Source: CAZKUN01 sp964555935
GTDB lineage: Bacteria; Armatimonadota; Zipacnadia; Zipacnadales; VGFC01
Direction of reading: 5' to 3'
Assembly (NCBI GenBank): GCA_964555935.1
Contig: CAZKUN010000018.1
Location: 1-63,271 of the forward strand
DNA length: 63,271 nucleotides
Each line of letters opens with the position of its first letter. Within the stretch, counting starts at the first letter, position 1. The translations under genes were made by a program, and so were the position numbers. Below, piece by piece: positions 40,781-50,175 of this stretch. Below the pieces are notes generated by a model. It was not told the origin of the DNA. It searched no databases and saw only the letters and a list, made by a program, of their open reading frames with translations.

Positions 40781-43341
40781 TGCTGGCGCTCATCGTCGCG
40801 ATCGCGATCGCCGCCGAGACGCAGCCCGCTAGCATCGTCATCCTGCGGGACAGCATCCCCGCGACGGGCGTCGCGTCCGACCCGGGGGAGATTGCCGACG
40901 TCCTATCGCGGGAAGGCCATGCGTCGAGAGTCGTCGCCGCCGAGGAACTCGCCGAGCCTGGACTGCTTGATCCCGGGCGAACCGACCTCGTCGTTCTGCC
41001 CTATGGCGGGTCCTTCCCCGCAGTGGCCCGCGACGCGTTCGCGGGATACGTTCGCGATGGTGGGAGCTTTCTCAACGTGGGGGGACTCGCGTTCAGTCGG
41101 CTGATGGCCGAGGTCAATGGCGAATGGACCGAGGCCGGATCCGTCCACCCCGACGACGACAAGGCTTATATCGTCGCCGACCTTGAGCGCGACGACGTGG
41201 CGGGATGGAGCCTCAACCACGCCTCGGACGCGGCGGCAATCACTCTGGACACGGTCGCGCCGGGAGCCTCCCAATCAACCCGGGCGGCGAGCCTATCATG
41301 CTCCAATCTCGATGGATGGGCCTATGCCGGTCTCGAGGCAGGGGTCGCCAGCCCGAGCGGCGACCACACGGTCCTCAGCTTCTGGGCCAAGGGCGATGCT
41401 GACACGACCCTTCTGGCGGTTGAGCCTCGTGAAACCGACGGGTCGCGCTGGAAGAAGGTCGTGCGGCTGACCGGCAAGTGGCAGCGTTTCCTGATCCCTG
41501 CCTCGGAGTTTCTCTCCTATGCCTCCGAGACTCGTGGGGGACCGGGCGATGGCTTGGCGGTTGATCGCATCGCCAGCCTCTGGTTCGGCTTCACGAAGGG
41601 CATGGTCGGCGGCGGCAGGCACAGGCTCCGCATCGACGAGATCGCCTGGGCGCCATTACTCGCGGAGACAGGGCCACCGGTCGCCCCGCTCCGACCGGAC
41701 GCTGACGCCGACCTCACCGTTACGGCCTTCGGCGATCTGATCAAGGCCCCCGCGCCGGCGGAGGACGTGATCCCCGTCTACGTGCCAGTTCGGCGCGTTG
41801 AGGCCGGGCCTGATTCCGGCTACGCAGCGCTCGCGCCCGTCACGGCGCCCTCGCCCCGTGGCGACATGCGCATCGGCGGGCCGGGCCCTGGCCGCCTCAT
41901 CCCGCTTGCTCACGATGGATCCGCTGCCATCTACCTCCCGAAGGATCGCCCCACCGCCGTCTGGGCCCTCTTCGGGGCCGATCGGACTGATGTGGTCACA
42001 GACGGCGGCCTCATGGTCCGAATGCTGGACCCGATTGCCCGGATGGCGGCGGGCGCGCCGCTGCTCAACGAGCCCACGCTCCGATTCGTCGCCGACCCCG
42101 ATCCCAATGCCGAAGTCGCGGTCGGCGTGCGTGGCGCCGACATTCCTGCCCGCGGACTTGCCCTCCATGTCACGCCCCGACGTGCCGGCGACGAGCCCGG
42201 CCCCGTTTCCGCCATCGCGCCCGTCCCAATCGAAGGCGACACGGCGAGCGTTCGCATCCCTCTCTCGCTTCTGGGGCCTCGCGGATGGGAACTCCGGCTG
42301 ACGCTCTACGCCGGCGAGCGCCAGCTCGACTCGGTCACTGTGACGAGTGATCCCGAGCGCAGCCTCGTCGACCTCTGTGACTGGCTCGTTGAGAAGCAGA
42401 AGGACGACGGCTCGTTCTCGGGGATCGCGTTCCAAGACAACCGCGCGGTCCGCGGGCTATTGGGCGCGTATGAGATCGCCGGGGAGAGGGCCTACGTGCA
42501 GTCGGCCATTCGGTGGGGCGAGGAGACGATTCGGCTGCAGCGCGAGGACGGCGGATATCGGATGGGGTATGGGATGAGCAGCAAGGGGGAGGCGTGCTAC
42601 GTGGCCGATGGCGGCGAGATCGCCATCGCGATGGCGCGTCTGACCACCTACGTTAAGGGCAAGCAGCGCAAGCGTTTCGTCGATTCACTGAGGGGTTATT
42701 TCGCGTATCGCGAGGGCTTCCGCGAGGACAACGGCGCCATTGGCGTCGGCTGGTGCATGCACGATTACGGTCAGCGTCCGGTCGTCCCGCTCGAGTCGCC
42801 GACGAGGATCTTCGCCGGCGAGATGAACGCCTATACCATCGGTTGCACGCTCGCCGCCGCCTCCGCTTATGCCCGCATCACCGAGGACGCGGCCGATCTA
42901 ACCATGTCCCGCAACGATGCCGACTGGTTGCTCGAACACTACACCAGCCTGTCCGGCGCGGCGGCTGAGAGCGCGTGCTGGGCCCACCACTTTACCGCCA
43001 CTGACGAGCAGAAAGCGCGCATCGAAACGCACATGCGCGATAGCTTCCGCAAGCGCCTCATCAACCCAGCCGATACCAGTTGGCTCGCCGGTGGCGGGCG
43101 CTCCGTGCTCGATCTCGACATGATCGCCTACTGGCTCGCCAACATTGATTCCGAGGATGCGGAGATGCAAGCCGCCTTCGCCCGTTGGACCTACGCCCTT
43201 TGCGGCTCGAACTCCACGAGCAACGTCAGGCACTTGCTGGAGGCTGAAGATCTCAATCAGACGGAATGGCGGTTTCTCTGCTTCGCGGCAACAGCCCTCG
43301 CCGATGCCGCGCAACCGATGGTAACGATGCGCGACATGTAG
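40780..43341 (+). CDS. Secreted multidomain protein: GATase1-like, jelly-roll and alpha/alpha-barrel parts
   Basis: 853 residues with ATG 40780 overlapping the sulfatase stop by one base. A very short N-terminal hydrophobic segment (MLALIVAIAIAAETQPA) may be a signal. Residues ~18-110 resemble a GATase1-like fold (TDLVVLPYGGSFPAVARDAF, DGGSFLNVGGLAF). About 125-290 are a jelly-roll like galactose-binding domains (VVRLTGKWQRFLIPASEFLS; HRLRIDEIAWAPL). The C-terminal ~320 residues look like an (alpha/alpha)6 barrel (LVDLCDWLVEKQKDDGSFSG; SAIRWGEETIRLQREDGGYR; FAGEMNAYTIGCTLAAASAY), the fold of many lyases and unsaturated glucuronyl hydrolases. No named family fits the whole. The link to the sulfatase implies a shared sulfated substrate. 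Confidence 0.6.
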   Translation: MLALIVAIAIAAETQPASIVILRDSIPATGVASDPGEIADVLSREGHASRVVAAEELAEPGLLDPGRTDLVVLPYGGSFPAVARDAFAGYVRDGGSFLNVGGLAFSRLMAEVNGEWTEAGSVHPDDDKAYIVADLERDDVAGWSLNHASDAAAITLDTVAPGASQSTRAASLSCSNLDGWAYAGLEAGVASPSGDHTVLSFWAKGDADTTLLAVEPRETDGSRWKKVVRLTGKWQRFLIPASEFLSYASETRGGPGDGLAVDRIASLWFGFTKGMVGGGRHRLRIDEIAWAPLLAETGPPVAPLRPDADADLTVTAFGDLIKAPAPAEDVIPVYVPVRRVEAGPDSGYAALAPVTAPSPRGDMRIGGPGPGRLIPLAHDGSAAIYLPKDRPTAVWALFGADRTDVVTDGGLMVRMLDPIARMAAGAPLLNEPTLRFVADPDPNAEVAVGVRGADIPARGLALHVTPRRAGDEPGPVSAIAPVPIEGDTASVRIPLSLLGPRGWELRLTLYAGERQLDSVTVTSDPERSLVDLCDWLVEKQKDDGSFSGIAFQDNRAVRGLLGAYEIAGERAYVQSAIRWGEETIRLQREDGGYRMGYGMSSKGEACYVADGGEIAIAMARLTTYVKGKQRKRFVDSLRGYFAYREGFREDNGAIGVGWCMHDYGQRPVVPLESPTRIFAGEMNAYTIGCTLAAASAYARITEDAADLTMSRNDADWLLEHYTSLSGAAAESACWAHHFTATDEQKARIETHMRDSFRKRLINPADTSWLAGGGRSVLDLDMIAYWLANIDSEDAEMQAAFARWTYALCGSNSTSNVRHLLEAEDLNQTEWRFLCFAATALADAAQPMVTMRDM

Positions 43342-43342
43342 C

Positions 43343-45385
43343 CTACTCCCGCACGATTGCCGGCCGAAGCCAATGCGCCCAATCGTAGGACGCGTCGCCC
43401 TTGCAGTCCGTAATGAGCGTGAGGTCGATCGTCGCGCCCGCCACGTCTGAGATGTCCACCTCATGCCGGTCCGCCGTGCCGCCCACTTGATCCTGCTCGA
43501 ACCGATCGTCGCCGTTGACCTGGATCCGGAACACGACCCCATCGCCGTCGGGATGCACGACTGCCGTGCCGAACTGGAGGACCAGCGGCGTGACTTCCGG
43601 CAGCGTGATGCGGTATGTTGCCTCCGCGAGCGGTTCACCGGTGCTATGCGGGTGCTGAAACAGCGTCGGGTAGAGCTTGCCATCCGGCCCCGGATGCCAC
43701 TCGGTGCGCCAGCCCAGGCCCTTGTCGCCCGTTGGCTCGGACATGTGCGCGATGAGGTCGTAGACGAGCTTCTCCGGGTCGATCGGCTCCGCCACGCGCT
43801 GGCTGACTCTCGGGATTGGCCCGTCGTAAGGCATGGCTTCGTCCCACGATTCGATGTCGATGATCGGCAGCGCGAAGGCGAAGGCGTCTTCCCATGTATC
43901 CATGTCGGCCTGTCGAAACACATCCCAGATCATCCGCTTCGCAAGCGGCGAGCTGGCATGGTCGCCCTCGGGGTTGGCGGTCCATAGGCCTAGCTTCAGT
44001 CCGAACTCTCCTCGGTGATCGACGTGTCGGTGGAGGATGAGTGAATCGATCTCGGGGATGTTGCGCACTTTGTGAAACGCGTAGGCGTACGCCGCTGCCT
44101 GATGGGCCTCGCCATCGGGGCCGTCGGGCGCGTGGAAGCCTTGCTCGCTGAGCATGATCCGGCGCGGCTCGCCATCGTATAGGAAGCGGCGCTGCTTCAG
44201 GTATGCGGGCAGGACCTCGAGGTTCTTGAATGTGATCTTGGGCGTATCGAACCCCATCACCGCCATCCGATCGCGCCAGAACCGCGGCTCGAACAGGTTC
44301 TCCGGGTAGGGGTGGAATCCCAGATGCCAGTCGAAGTCGCCGCCGGCCGTGACCTGCTGGTTGAGGCGCTCGAGGAAGAGATCGCCTCGACACGCGCGCA
44401 GCGGATTCGGGTCGACGGGGTGAGTCCAGCTATGATCGAGGGAGGCGTAGACGCGCAGGTTCTTGTGCGTCCGACGGACCGCCAGCCAGGCAACGCGTAG
44501 CGCGATGGCATAGTCATCGACGACCTGCTCGAGCGTCGCGTCGCCCTGGTTGTGCCAGTACCAGTGCGACTGCAACTCGTTCCCCACGATGTAGCCCGAT
44601 ACGAAGCCATGTTCCCCCGCTGGATCCGACCAACGGTTCGCCATGTACTCGAATGCCGCGCGGAGGTACAGGATGCCGCGCTCGTCGGTCACGTTGAACG
44701 CGCCGAGGTGATTCGGCGCATCGGCGAGGTTGCTCATCGGATGGATCAGCGGGCAGTCGGGATCCGGCTCGGTGGGGATGCTGTTGACGGGGATCAGCGT
44801 GACGTTGATGCCCGCGTCGGTCATCTCCTTGATCTGCTTGTCGAGCGAGTCGACGTAACCCTTGTTGATCCCGACCTTCACGCCATCGACGATCCAGAAC
44901 TCCTCGGGATCCTCGTCCGTCCAGTTCAGCAGCACTGAGAGCAACACGCCGAAGTCGACCCACTTCACGCCGAGGTCCGTGAGGTCAGGAATGTCCACGG
45001 GGCACGTGACGCCCTTGGGGCTCTCGGGCCACGCGATTATCTTGTCCCAAGCCTCCAGCGCCGAGAGATCGGTCACAAACCGGGGAGCGCTGACCGCGGA
45101 GCCCATTTGGTCGACCAGGGCGAACTTGCTGTAGAGCCGGTCGCGTCCGCCAACGAAGCGGTCGATGCTCGTGACGCCATCGCCGCCCTCATGAGCCCAC
45201 GCCTGCAGCCCCGCAGAATCAGGCCCACCCCACGCGGGGTGCTCAATCAGTTCGGTCGCTCGGTCGATGCCCGAGATCGTAAGGACAAGTTGGTCCTCGC
45301 GCGCGGCAATGCTATCGATAGAGGCGCCCAGCGCCGGAGTTAGTGCCATGGTGACCAGTGTTGCGACAGTGGTGATCCGATGCAT
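43343..45385 (-). CDS. Secreted DUF5722-type putative glycoside hydrolase
   Basis: 680 residues from ATG 45385, where the signal peptide HRITTVATLVTMALTPALGA begins. The open frame upstream to 45451 overlaps the divergent methyltransferase start and is not used. It has a short N-terminal beta domain (QLVLTISGIDRATELIEHP). A TIM barrel with DUF5722-like lines follows: LTDLGVKWVDFGVLLSVLL, DAGINVTLIPVNSIP, HGFVSGYIVGNELQSHWYW (Glu of NE is a likely acid/base), FDWHLGFHPYPENLFEPRFW and RRIMLSEQGFHAPDGPDGE (second Glu candidate). The two Glu on strands 4 and 7 fit a clan GH-A retaining enzyme. The C-terminal ~110 residues form a beta-sandwich (ATYRITLPEVTPLVLQFGTA). The substrate is unknown. It is divergent from the methyltransferase gene. 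Confidence 0.75.
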   Translation of the reverse strand: MHRITTVATLVTMALTPALGASIDSIAAREDQLVLTISGIDRATELIEHPAWGGPDSAGLQAWAHEGGDGVTSIDRFVGGRDRLYSKFALVDQMGSAVSAPRFVTDLSALEAWDKIIAWPESPKGVTCPVDIPDLTDLGVKWVDFGVLLSVLLNWTDEDPEEFWIVDGVKVGINKGYVDSLDKQIKEMTDAGINVTLIPVNSIPTEPDPDCPLIHPMSNLADAPNHLGAFNVTDERGILYLRAAFEYMANRWSDPAGEHGFVSGYIVGNELQSHWYWHNQGDATLEQVVDDYAIALRVAWLAVRRTHKNLRVYASLDHSWTHPVDPNPLRACRGDLFLERLNQQVTAGGDFDWHLGFHPYPENLFEPRFWRDRMAVMGFDTPKITFKNLEVLPAYLKQRRFLYDGEPRRIMLSEQGFHAPDGPDGEAHQAAAYAYAFHKVRNIPEIDSLILHRHVDHRGEFGLKLGLWTANPEGDHASSPLAKRMIWDVFRQADMDTWEDAFAFALPIIDIESWDEAMPYDGPIPRVSQRVAEPIDPEKLVYDLIAHMSEPTGDKGLGWRTEWHPGPDGKLYPTLFQHPHSTGEPLAEATYRITLPEVTPLVLQFGTAVVHPDGDGVVFRIQVNGDDRFEQDQVGGTADRHEVDISDVAGATIDLTLITDCKGDASYDWAHWLRPAIVRE

Positions 45386-45449
45386 GCCATTGTGATTCTC
45401 CGAATCAGGCAGGGATGCCTCCGGGCGACGGGCGAATGAGCGAGCCATC

Positions 45450-46220
45450 ATGCGATTCGACTACGACGATAACAGCATCAGCGCGCGGTATGTCAATGCT
45501 CGCGTGCTTCCCGAGCCGGCGATGCGGATCTGGATGGACGCGGTGGCCGAGCACGCGCCGCCCGGCGAGACGGCTCTCATCGTGGACATGGGATGCGGAA
45601 CGGGGCGTTTTGCGGAGGCTCTGGCTGAGCGTCTCCGCGCGAAAGTGCTTGGCATCGACCCTTCGGCGAAGATGCTATCGGTTGCTCGCGACGAGATCGA
45701 CAACCCACGCGTCCGTCTAGTGCGGGGCGCGGCGGAGGGCCTGCCTCTGGCGCGTGAGGCGGTCGACATCGTCTTTCTCTCGATGGTATACCACCACATC
45801 GTGGGGAAGGCCGACGCGGCGCTTGAGTTCGCACGCGTCCTCAAGCGCGAGGGCCGGCTCGTGATGCGCACGTCAACGCGAGAGCTGCTGCCCACTTATC
45901 TGTGGGGACGGTTCTTCGAGCGCGGGCTTGAGATCGACGCCGCCCGCGCGCCGAGTCGAGATGAGATCGCCGAAGTGATGGGCGGCGCGGGCATGAAGTT
46001 GGTGACTCACCGCATCGTGCCTCACCCGTTCGCCGATGACCTGACCGACTACGCCGGGAAAATCGGCATGAGGGCGCTTTCGCCTCTGCAACAGATCAGC
46101 GACGAGGGGTTCGAGGAGGGCATGCGGCGCCTGCGGGACCACTGCCGCGAGCACGATGACGGGCAACCGGTGTCCGAGGACATCGAGTTGTGGGTGTGGG
46201 AACCCGGACCCCAGCGCTAA
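45450..46220 (+). CDS. Class I SAM-dependent methyltransferase
   Basis: 256 residues from ATG 45450, close behind GAGCGAG. The fold is a standard Rossmann-like methyltransferase: motif I IVDMGCGTGRFAEALAE, motif II VLGIDPSAKMLSVAR, VRLVRGAAEGLPLAREAVDI and FLSMVYHHIVGKADAALEFA. GRLVMRTSTRELLPTYLWGR gives motif IV and after. This matches the Methyltransf_11/UbiE-like group, which methylates small molecules in the cytoplasm. There is no signal peptide and the substrate is unknown. The stop overlaps by four bases with the stop of the convergent gene at 46217. It has no operon partner on its strand. Confidence 0.85.
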   Translation: MRFDYDDNSISARYVNARVLPEPAMRIWMDAVAEHAPPGETALIVDMGCGTGRFAEALAERLRAKVLGIDPSAKMLSVARDEIDNPRVRLVRGAAEGLPLAREAVDIVFLSMVYHHIVGKADAALEFARVLKREGRLVMRTSTRELLPTYLWGRFFERGLEIDAARAPSRDEIAEVMGGAGMKLVTHRIVPHPFADDLTDYAGKIGMRALSPLQQISDEGFEEGMRRLRDHCREHDDGQPVSEDIELWVWEPGPQR

Positions 46221-48397
46221 CGCTGGACCCGCCATTCGTAGATCTCGACTTCGTGAGGCGTGAGCGTGCAAGCGAGGGGGCCGTCCCCGTCGGCCTCGAT
46301 GATCCCATCGGCGTTGAACAGGTAGATGGTGCCGTCGCGCCCAAATTCCGGCAGATCTACCTCACACCTGACCGTCTCCTCCGTCGGATTCACCACGATC
46401 AGTACGCGTTTGCCGTTGGCGGCACGGGACCACGCGCGTAGAGGGTCCGGGACGGCTACGTCGTCGGCGTCGGTTCGCTCCGCGACCAAGTATGGCATCA
46501 GGTCGTTGAGTTCCCGGACGGTCGCCTCGATACCACCCCAGACATTGGGCGCGTCTCGTTGGATGTGATAGGCGCTGTTTGGCAGCCAGTACCAGATCAG
46601 CCCGTTCGCTCCGCCGCAGAGCGCCGTGAACGCCATGCAGCGGGTGTCCGTGTAGGTCGGAAGCGCGACCGGCCCGAGTTCCTCGACCGCCTGCTCGTAC
46701 TCATGCCAGTACCGCACGTCATGCCCCTGGAGCACCGTCCAGTACGGGCGGTCGAGCGCCGCCTCGCGTCCCCCCCGGACCCACTCATCCACCATCGTCA
46801 GAGGCTGGTTGGGCAACGGGTAGGGATCGTTCCAGAGGATATCGCACGATGCCGCGTAGTCGCCGAATGAATCGGGCCGGCAGAGAACTTGGCTCGTCGG
46901 GTGGACAGGATCGACGACTCGCACGGCGTCGGTGGTCCGCGCCATTGACCCGGCGGAGACGCTGTGGAGCACGGGCTCATCCATGAGGTACCACGTCAGC
47001 AGCGCGGGCTCATCCATCAGCGCCGCTACCCACTGCTGGATGCGGTGCAGATCGCCGGCCTGGACGAGGCTGCGACGGATACCCATGAAGACCTTGAGCC
47101 CGGCTGCGTCAGCCGCTCGGAGGTACGCGCGCGCATCGTCGATCGTATACTTGGCCTCCGATTCGAAGCGGTAGTTGTGGGTGACGTTGAAGCCGGCTTC
47201 GACAAGCGCGTCGAACTCATCCACCGAATCGGACGGGTCCCGGTACGCCCCGATGGGGAAGAACGGCTCGCCATCGACGAGGAGCATGTTGTCGTCACGC
47301 ATCTCGACGCGCGAGCCGGGCTGCTTGCTGCTAAACAGTGCCGTCTCTTCCGCGATGCGCCCGCCCGCGCCGCGCAATCTGATCGACACCTCGTGGATGC
47401 CAGGCGCGAGGTCGACGGCGGGTCGAAAGCTCACTGCCCCATCAGCGGACCGCGTCACGTCGGCCGCAATGTCTCCGTCGATTGTAACGCGCAACTCGCC
47501 CGCGATGCCCCGTGGCGTGATCTCAGCGGTCAGCGTTGGCCGCGACGCGGCGCTCCAGGTCCACGTTGGGCGAATATCGGGCGGCCACACGGGGGCATCA
47601 TCGGCCACGGTGAATGTGTGGACAGGCCCCGGTGGGAGTTTGGCGTTGCGCGACAGAGCCTGCACGCGCCAGTGCCACGTGCCCGGCTCGAGTGGCTCCG
47701 TGCGGACCTGTCCGCCTTGACCGCGCAGTACGATCGCATCACCCGCCGTGACGTCCTCGGAACGACTGACCCGGATCTCGGCCTCGACCATACGCGGCCC
47801 GGGCAGCGTCCAGGTCAGCAGCGGGCGGCGGACATCCACCACCTCGGCATCGGCGGGCGTGACGGGTTCGGTGCCGCCCCACTCGGTCACCTCGTACACG
47901 CGCACATCATCAAACCATGCGGCGCCCTTGCCCTCAACGCCAAGCATGAGTTGGACATACGCGACATCACCAGAGATCTCCCGGGTGTACTCCACCTCGC
48001 GCTGGGTCCAATCACTGTCGCCAAGCAGTCCCTTGGGGAATGTGCCCCCGCCGACCCAGCCTTTCTCCGCATTGGCCCATTGGAGGAAGATGACGGCCCC
48101 GCGATTCTCGCCGCCCAGGGCATGGGCCTCGACGCCCTCGCAGCGCGCGGACACGTCGGCGGCGTAGAACCTCCCGGCCGCCACCGGGATGAAGAGATGG
48201 GCGTAGGTGGGCTTCCCTGTCTTCGATTCGACCCGCAGGCACTGCTCGCCGGAGCGAGGATTCTCGGCGACGACTGCCGCGCGCTCCACCGACCAGCCCT
48301 CATCGGCAAGGGCAGCGACGTCGGTCTCGAAGTCCTGAGAGTAGGGCACGTCGATGGCGAGGGCGGGCGCGGCAACCGTCAGGATCAGTGCAAGCAT
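46217..48397 (-). CDS. Secreted multidomain putative glycoside hydrolase (CBM, FN3-like, TIM barrel)
   Basis: 726 residues, ATG 48397 behind GAGGAGG. A signal peptide (LALILTVAAPALA) is followed by a jelly-roll carbohydrate-binding-like domain (~15-165; YSQDFETDVAALADEGWSVE ... KGAAWFDDVRVYEV). A fibronectin-like domain (~175-260; RRPLLTWTLPGPRMVEAEIR) and a second beta domain come next. The TIM barrel starts LLVDGEPFFPIGAYRDP (~385), continues FDALVEAGFNVTHNYRF and GLKVFMGIRRSLVQ, and includes EPALLTWYLMDEPVLHSVSA, where the Glu of MDEP is the likely acid/base as in GH2/GH5-like enzymes. GGANGLIWYWLPNSAYH and a C-terminal beta-sandwich (KRVLIVVNPTEETVRCEVDL) end it. It likely acts on an extracellular glycan; the family is not assigned. 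Confidence 0.72.
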   Translation of the reverse strand: MLALILTVAAPALAIDVPYSQDFETDVAALADEGWSVERAAVVAENPRSGEQCLRVESKTGKPTYAHLFIPVAAGRFYAADVSARCEGVEAHALGGENRGAVIFLQWANAEKGWVGGGTFPKGLLGDSDWTQREVEYTREISGDVAYVQLMLGVEGKGAAWFDDVRVYEVTEWGGTEPVTPADAEVVDVRRPLLTWTLPGPRMVEAEIRVSRSEDVTAGDAIVLRGQGGQVRTEPLEPGTWHWRVQALSRNAKLPPGPVHTFTVADDAPVWPPDIRPTWTWSAASRPTLTAEITPRGIAGELRVTIDGDIAADVTRSADGAVSFRPAVDLAPGIHEVSIRLRGAGGRIAEETALFSSKQPGSRVEMRDDNMLLVDGEPFFPIGAYRDPSDSVDEFDALVEAGFNVTHNYRFESEAKYTIDDARAYLRAADAAGLKVFMGIRRSLVQAGDLHRIQQWVAALMDEPALLTWYLMDEPVLHSVSAGSMARTTDAVRVVDPVHPTSQVLCRPDSFGDYAASCDILWNDPYPLPNQPLTMVDEWVRGGREAALDRPYWTVLQGHDVRYWHEYEQAVEELGPVALPTYTDTRCMAFTALCGGANGLIWYWLPNSAYHIQRDAPNVWGGIEATVRELNDLMPYLVAERTDADDVAVPDPLRAWSRAANGKRVLIVVNPTEETVRCEVDLPEFGRDGTIYLFNADGIIEADGDGPLACTLTPHEVEIYEWRVQR

Positions 48398-48517
48398 CGG
48401 CAGAGCCTCCTCGGGTGGCGGTTAAGCAATTCGCAGTGGAGGTCTCCTGCTCCTTGTGCAGCAGGTTGATGAGGAACCGGGACGGAACCGTGAGATGCCG
48501 GCTGAATGGGAGGGTGC

Positions 48518-49741
48518 ATGGGACATACCATCTGCATGATCGGCGCGTTCGACACAAAGGGCGACGAGTACGCGTTCCTGCGCGAGCAGATCATCTCGCA
48601 CGGGCACGAGGTGTTGGCGGTCAACGTCGGGGTGATGGGCACGACGGATCTCTTCCCGGTGGAGATCGAGGCCGACGAACTCTCCGCGGCAAGCGGCGTC
48701 GACCTCGATGACTTGCGCGCCGCGGGCGACCGTGGCGAGGCGATGAGGGTCATGACGACGAGCGCGCCGATCATCGCGCGGAGACTGTATGAGGCGGGGC
48801 GGATCGACGGGATCATCGGCATGGGCGGGACCGGCGGATCCACTGTCGTGACGTCCGCCATGCGCGCGCTCCCAGTCGGCTTCCCGAAAGTCTGCGTCTC
48901 AACCGCCGCCTCCGGTGACACGTCGCCTTATGTCGGCACGAAAGACGTCACCATGATCCCCTCGATCGTCGACGTCGCCGGCATCAACCGCGTGAGCCGG
49001 ATCATCTTTGCCCGGGCAGCGGGCGCGATCTCGGGAATGGTCTCGGTGCAGCCGCCGCCGGATGCCGATGACAAACCCATCATCGCCGCCAGCATGTTTG
49101 GGAACACGACCGAGTGCGTCGACGCCTGCGTTGACGCGCTGAGCGCGCATGGGTACGAGGTCCTCGTCTTCCACGCGACGGGCACGGGTGGGAAAATCCT
49201 GGAGAGTCTCGTGCGCGAGGGACTGGTGGACGCCGTGCTCGACATCACCACGACGGAGTGGGCCGACACGGTCTGCGGGGGCGTCTTCGATGCGGGCGAG
49301 GACCGCCTGAGCGCGCCGGGCGAGATGGGCGTCCCCCATCTCATAGCCCCAGGATGCGTCGACATGGTGAACTTCGGCCCTATCGACACGGTCCCCACTG
49401 CCTACCGGGACGGAGGCCGAAACCTCTACGAGTGGAACCCATCGGTCACGCTCATGCGCACGGACCTCGATGAGAACCGGCGCATGGGTGAGGCCTTCGC
49501 CGAGAAAGCCAACGCCGCGACGGGGCCGGTGGCATTTCTCATCCCCTTGAGGGGCGTCTCGATCCTGGATGGCGATGGCGAGCAGTTCTGCGACCGCGAA
49601 GCCGATCAGGCGATGTTTGACGCCATCAAGGCCAACCTCAATCCTGGGATTGAAGTCGTGGAGCTGGACTGCAACATCAACGACGCGGAGTTCTCGAGCA
49701 AGGCCGTTGAGATGATGCTCGATCTGATCGCGCGCAAGTGA
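48518..49741 (+). CDS. Tm-1-like ATP-binding protein (UPF0261 family)
   Basis: 407 residues. ATG 48518 has GGGAGG four bases before it, better than ATG 48506. The whole length matches the Tm-1-like/UPF0261 family, named after the tomato Tm-1 virus-resistance protein and found as single-domain or fused forms in bacteria. Visible landmarks are ICMIGAFDTKGDEYAFLREQ (N-terminal strand and loop), DGIIGMGGTGGSTVVTSAMR (glycine-rich ATP-site loop), KVCVSTAASGDTSPYVGTKD and YEVLVFHATGTGGKILESLV. MGVPHLIAPGCVDMVNFGP and FLIPLRGVSILDGDGEQF follow. It is cytoplasmic and its bacterial reaction is uncharacterised. It is the first gene of an operon with a cupin (9-base gap) and an unknown protein. Confidence 0.9.
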   Translation: MGHTICMIGAFDTKGDEYAFLREQIISHGHEVLAVNVGVMGTTDLFPVEIEADELSAASGVDLDDLRAAGDRGEAMRVMTTSAPIIARRLYEAGRIDGIIGMGGTGGSTVVTSAMRALPVGFPKVCVSTAASGDTSPYVGTKDVTMIPSIVDVAGINRVSRIIFARAAGAISGMVSVQPPPDADDKPIIAASMFGNTTECVDACVDALSAHGYEVLVFHATGTGGKILESLVREGLVDAVLDITTTEWADTVCGGVFDAGEDRLSAPGEMGVPHLIAPGCVDMVNFGPIDTVPTAYRDGGRNLYEWNPSVTLMRTDLDENRRMGEAFAEKANAATGPVAFLIPLRGVSILDGDGEQFCDREADQAMFDAIKANLNPGIEVVELDCNINDAEFSSKAVEMMLDLIARK

Positions 49742-49750
49742 GGTGCGGGC

Positions 49751-50170
49751 ATGAGTGACGAGAAGCTGATCTTCGTCGAGGAAGCCGACGTCGAGACCCA
49801 GGTTTTCGACTGGGGGCGACTGAGCTGGGTGAGCGAGCCGCGAGTGACGGCGGCTGAGAAGTTCAGCGCGGGCGTGGTGAAGCTTGCGCCCGGCAAGGGC
49901 CATGACAGCCACAACCATCCCGGCGTTGAGGAGATCCTCTACGTGGTGAGCGGGCACGGGCATCAGGTGGTCGATGCCGCCGACGGGCGTCAGGAGCGCG
50001 AGATCGGCCCGGGAGTCCTCGTGCACATCCCTCCTGACATCTTCCACTCCACCGTCAATACGGGCGATGAGGACATGGTGCTGCTCGCCGTCTACGCGCC
50101 GCCGGGCCCGGAGGCCGAGCTGCGCGCGATGGATGGCGTTGAGATCGAACCTCCAGAACGGGCGAGGTGA
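49751..50170 (+). CDS. Cupin-domain protein
   Basis: A 139-residue single-cupin protein starting at ATG 49751. Cupin motif 1 is GHDSHNHPGVEEILYVVSG, giving the metal ligands His-x-His and Glu. Motif 2 is PGVLVHIPPDIFHSTVNTG with the third His. Such proteins bind Fe, Mn or Zn and act as sugar isomerases, dioxygenases or ligand sensors; the short length fits a small isomerase or accessory protein. It is between the Tm-1-like gene and an unknown gene whose ribosome-binding site (GAGGTGA) overlaps its stop codon, so the three are surely co-transcribed. No membrane or export segment. Confidence 0.9.
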   Translation: MSDEKLIFVEEADVETQVFDWGRLSWVSEPRVTAAEKFSAGVVKLAPGKGHDSHNHPGVEEILYVVSGHGHQVVDAADGRQEREIGPGVLVHIPPDIFHSTVNTGDEDMVLLAVYAPPGPEAELRAMDGVEIEPPERAR

Positions 50171-50175
50171 ATGGC

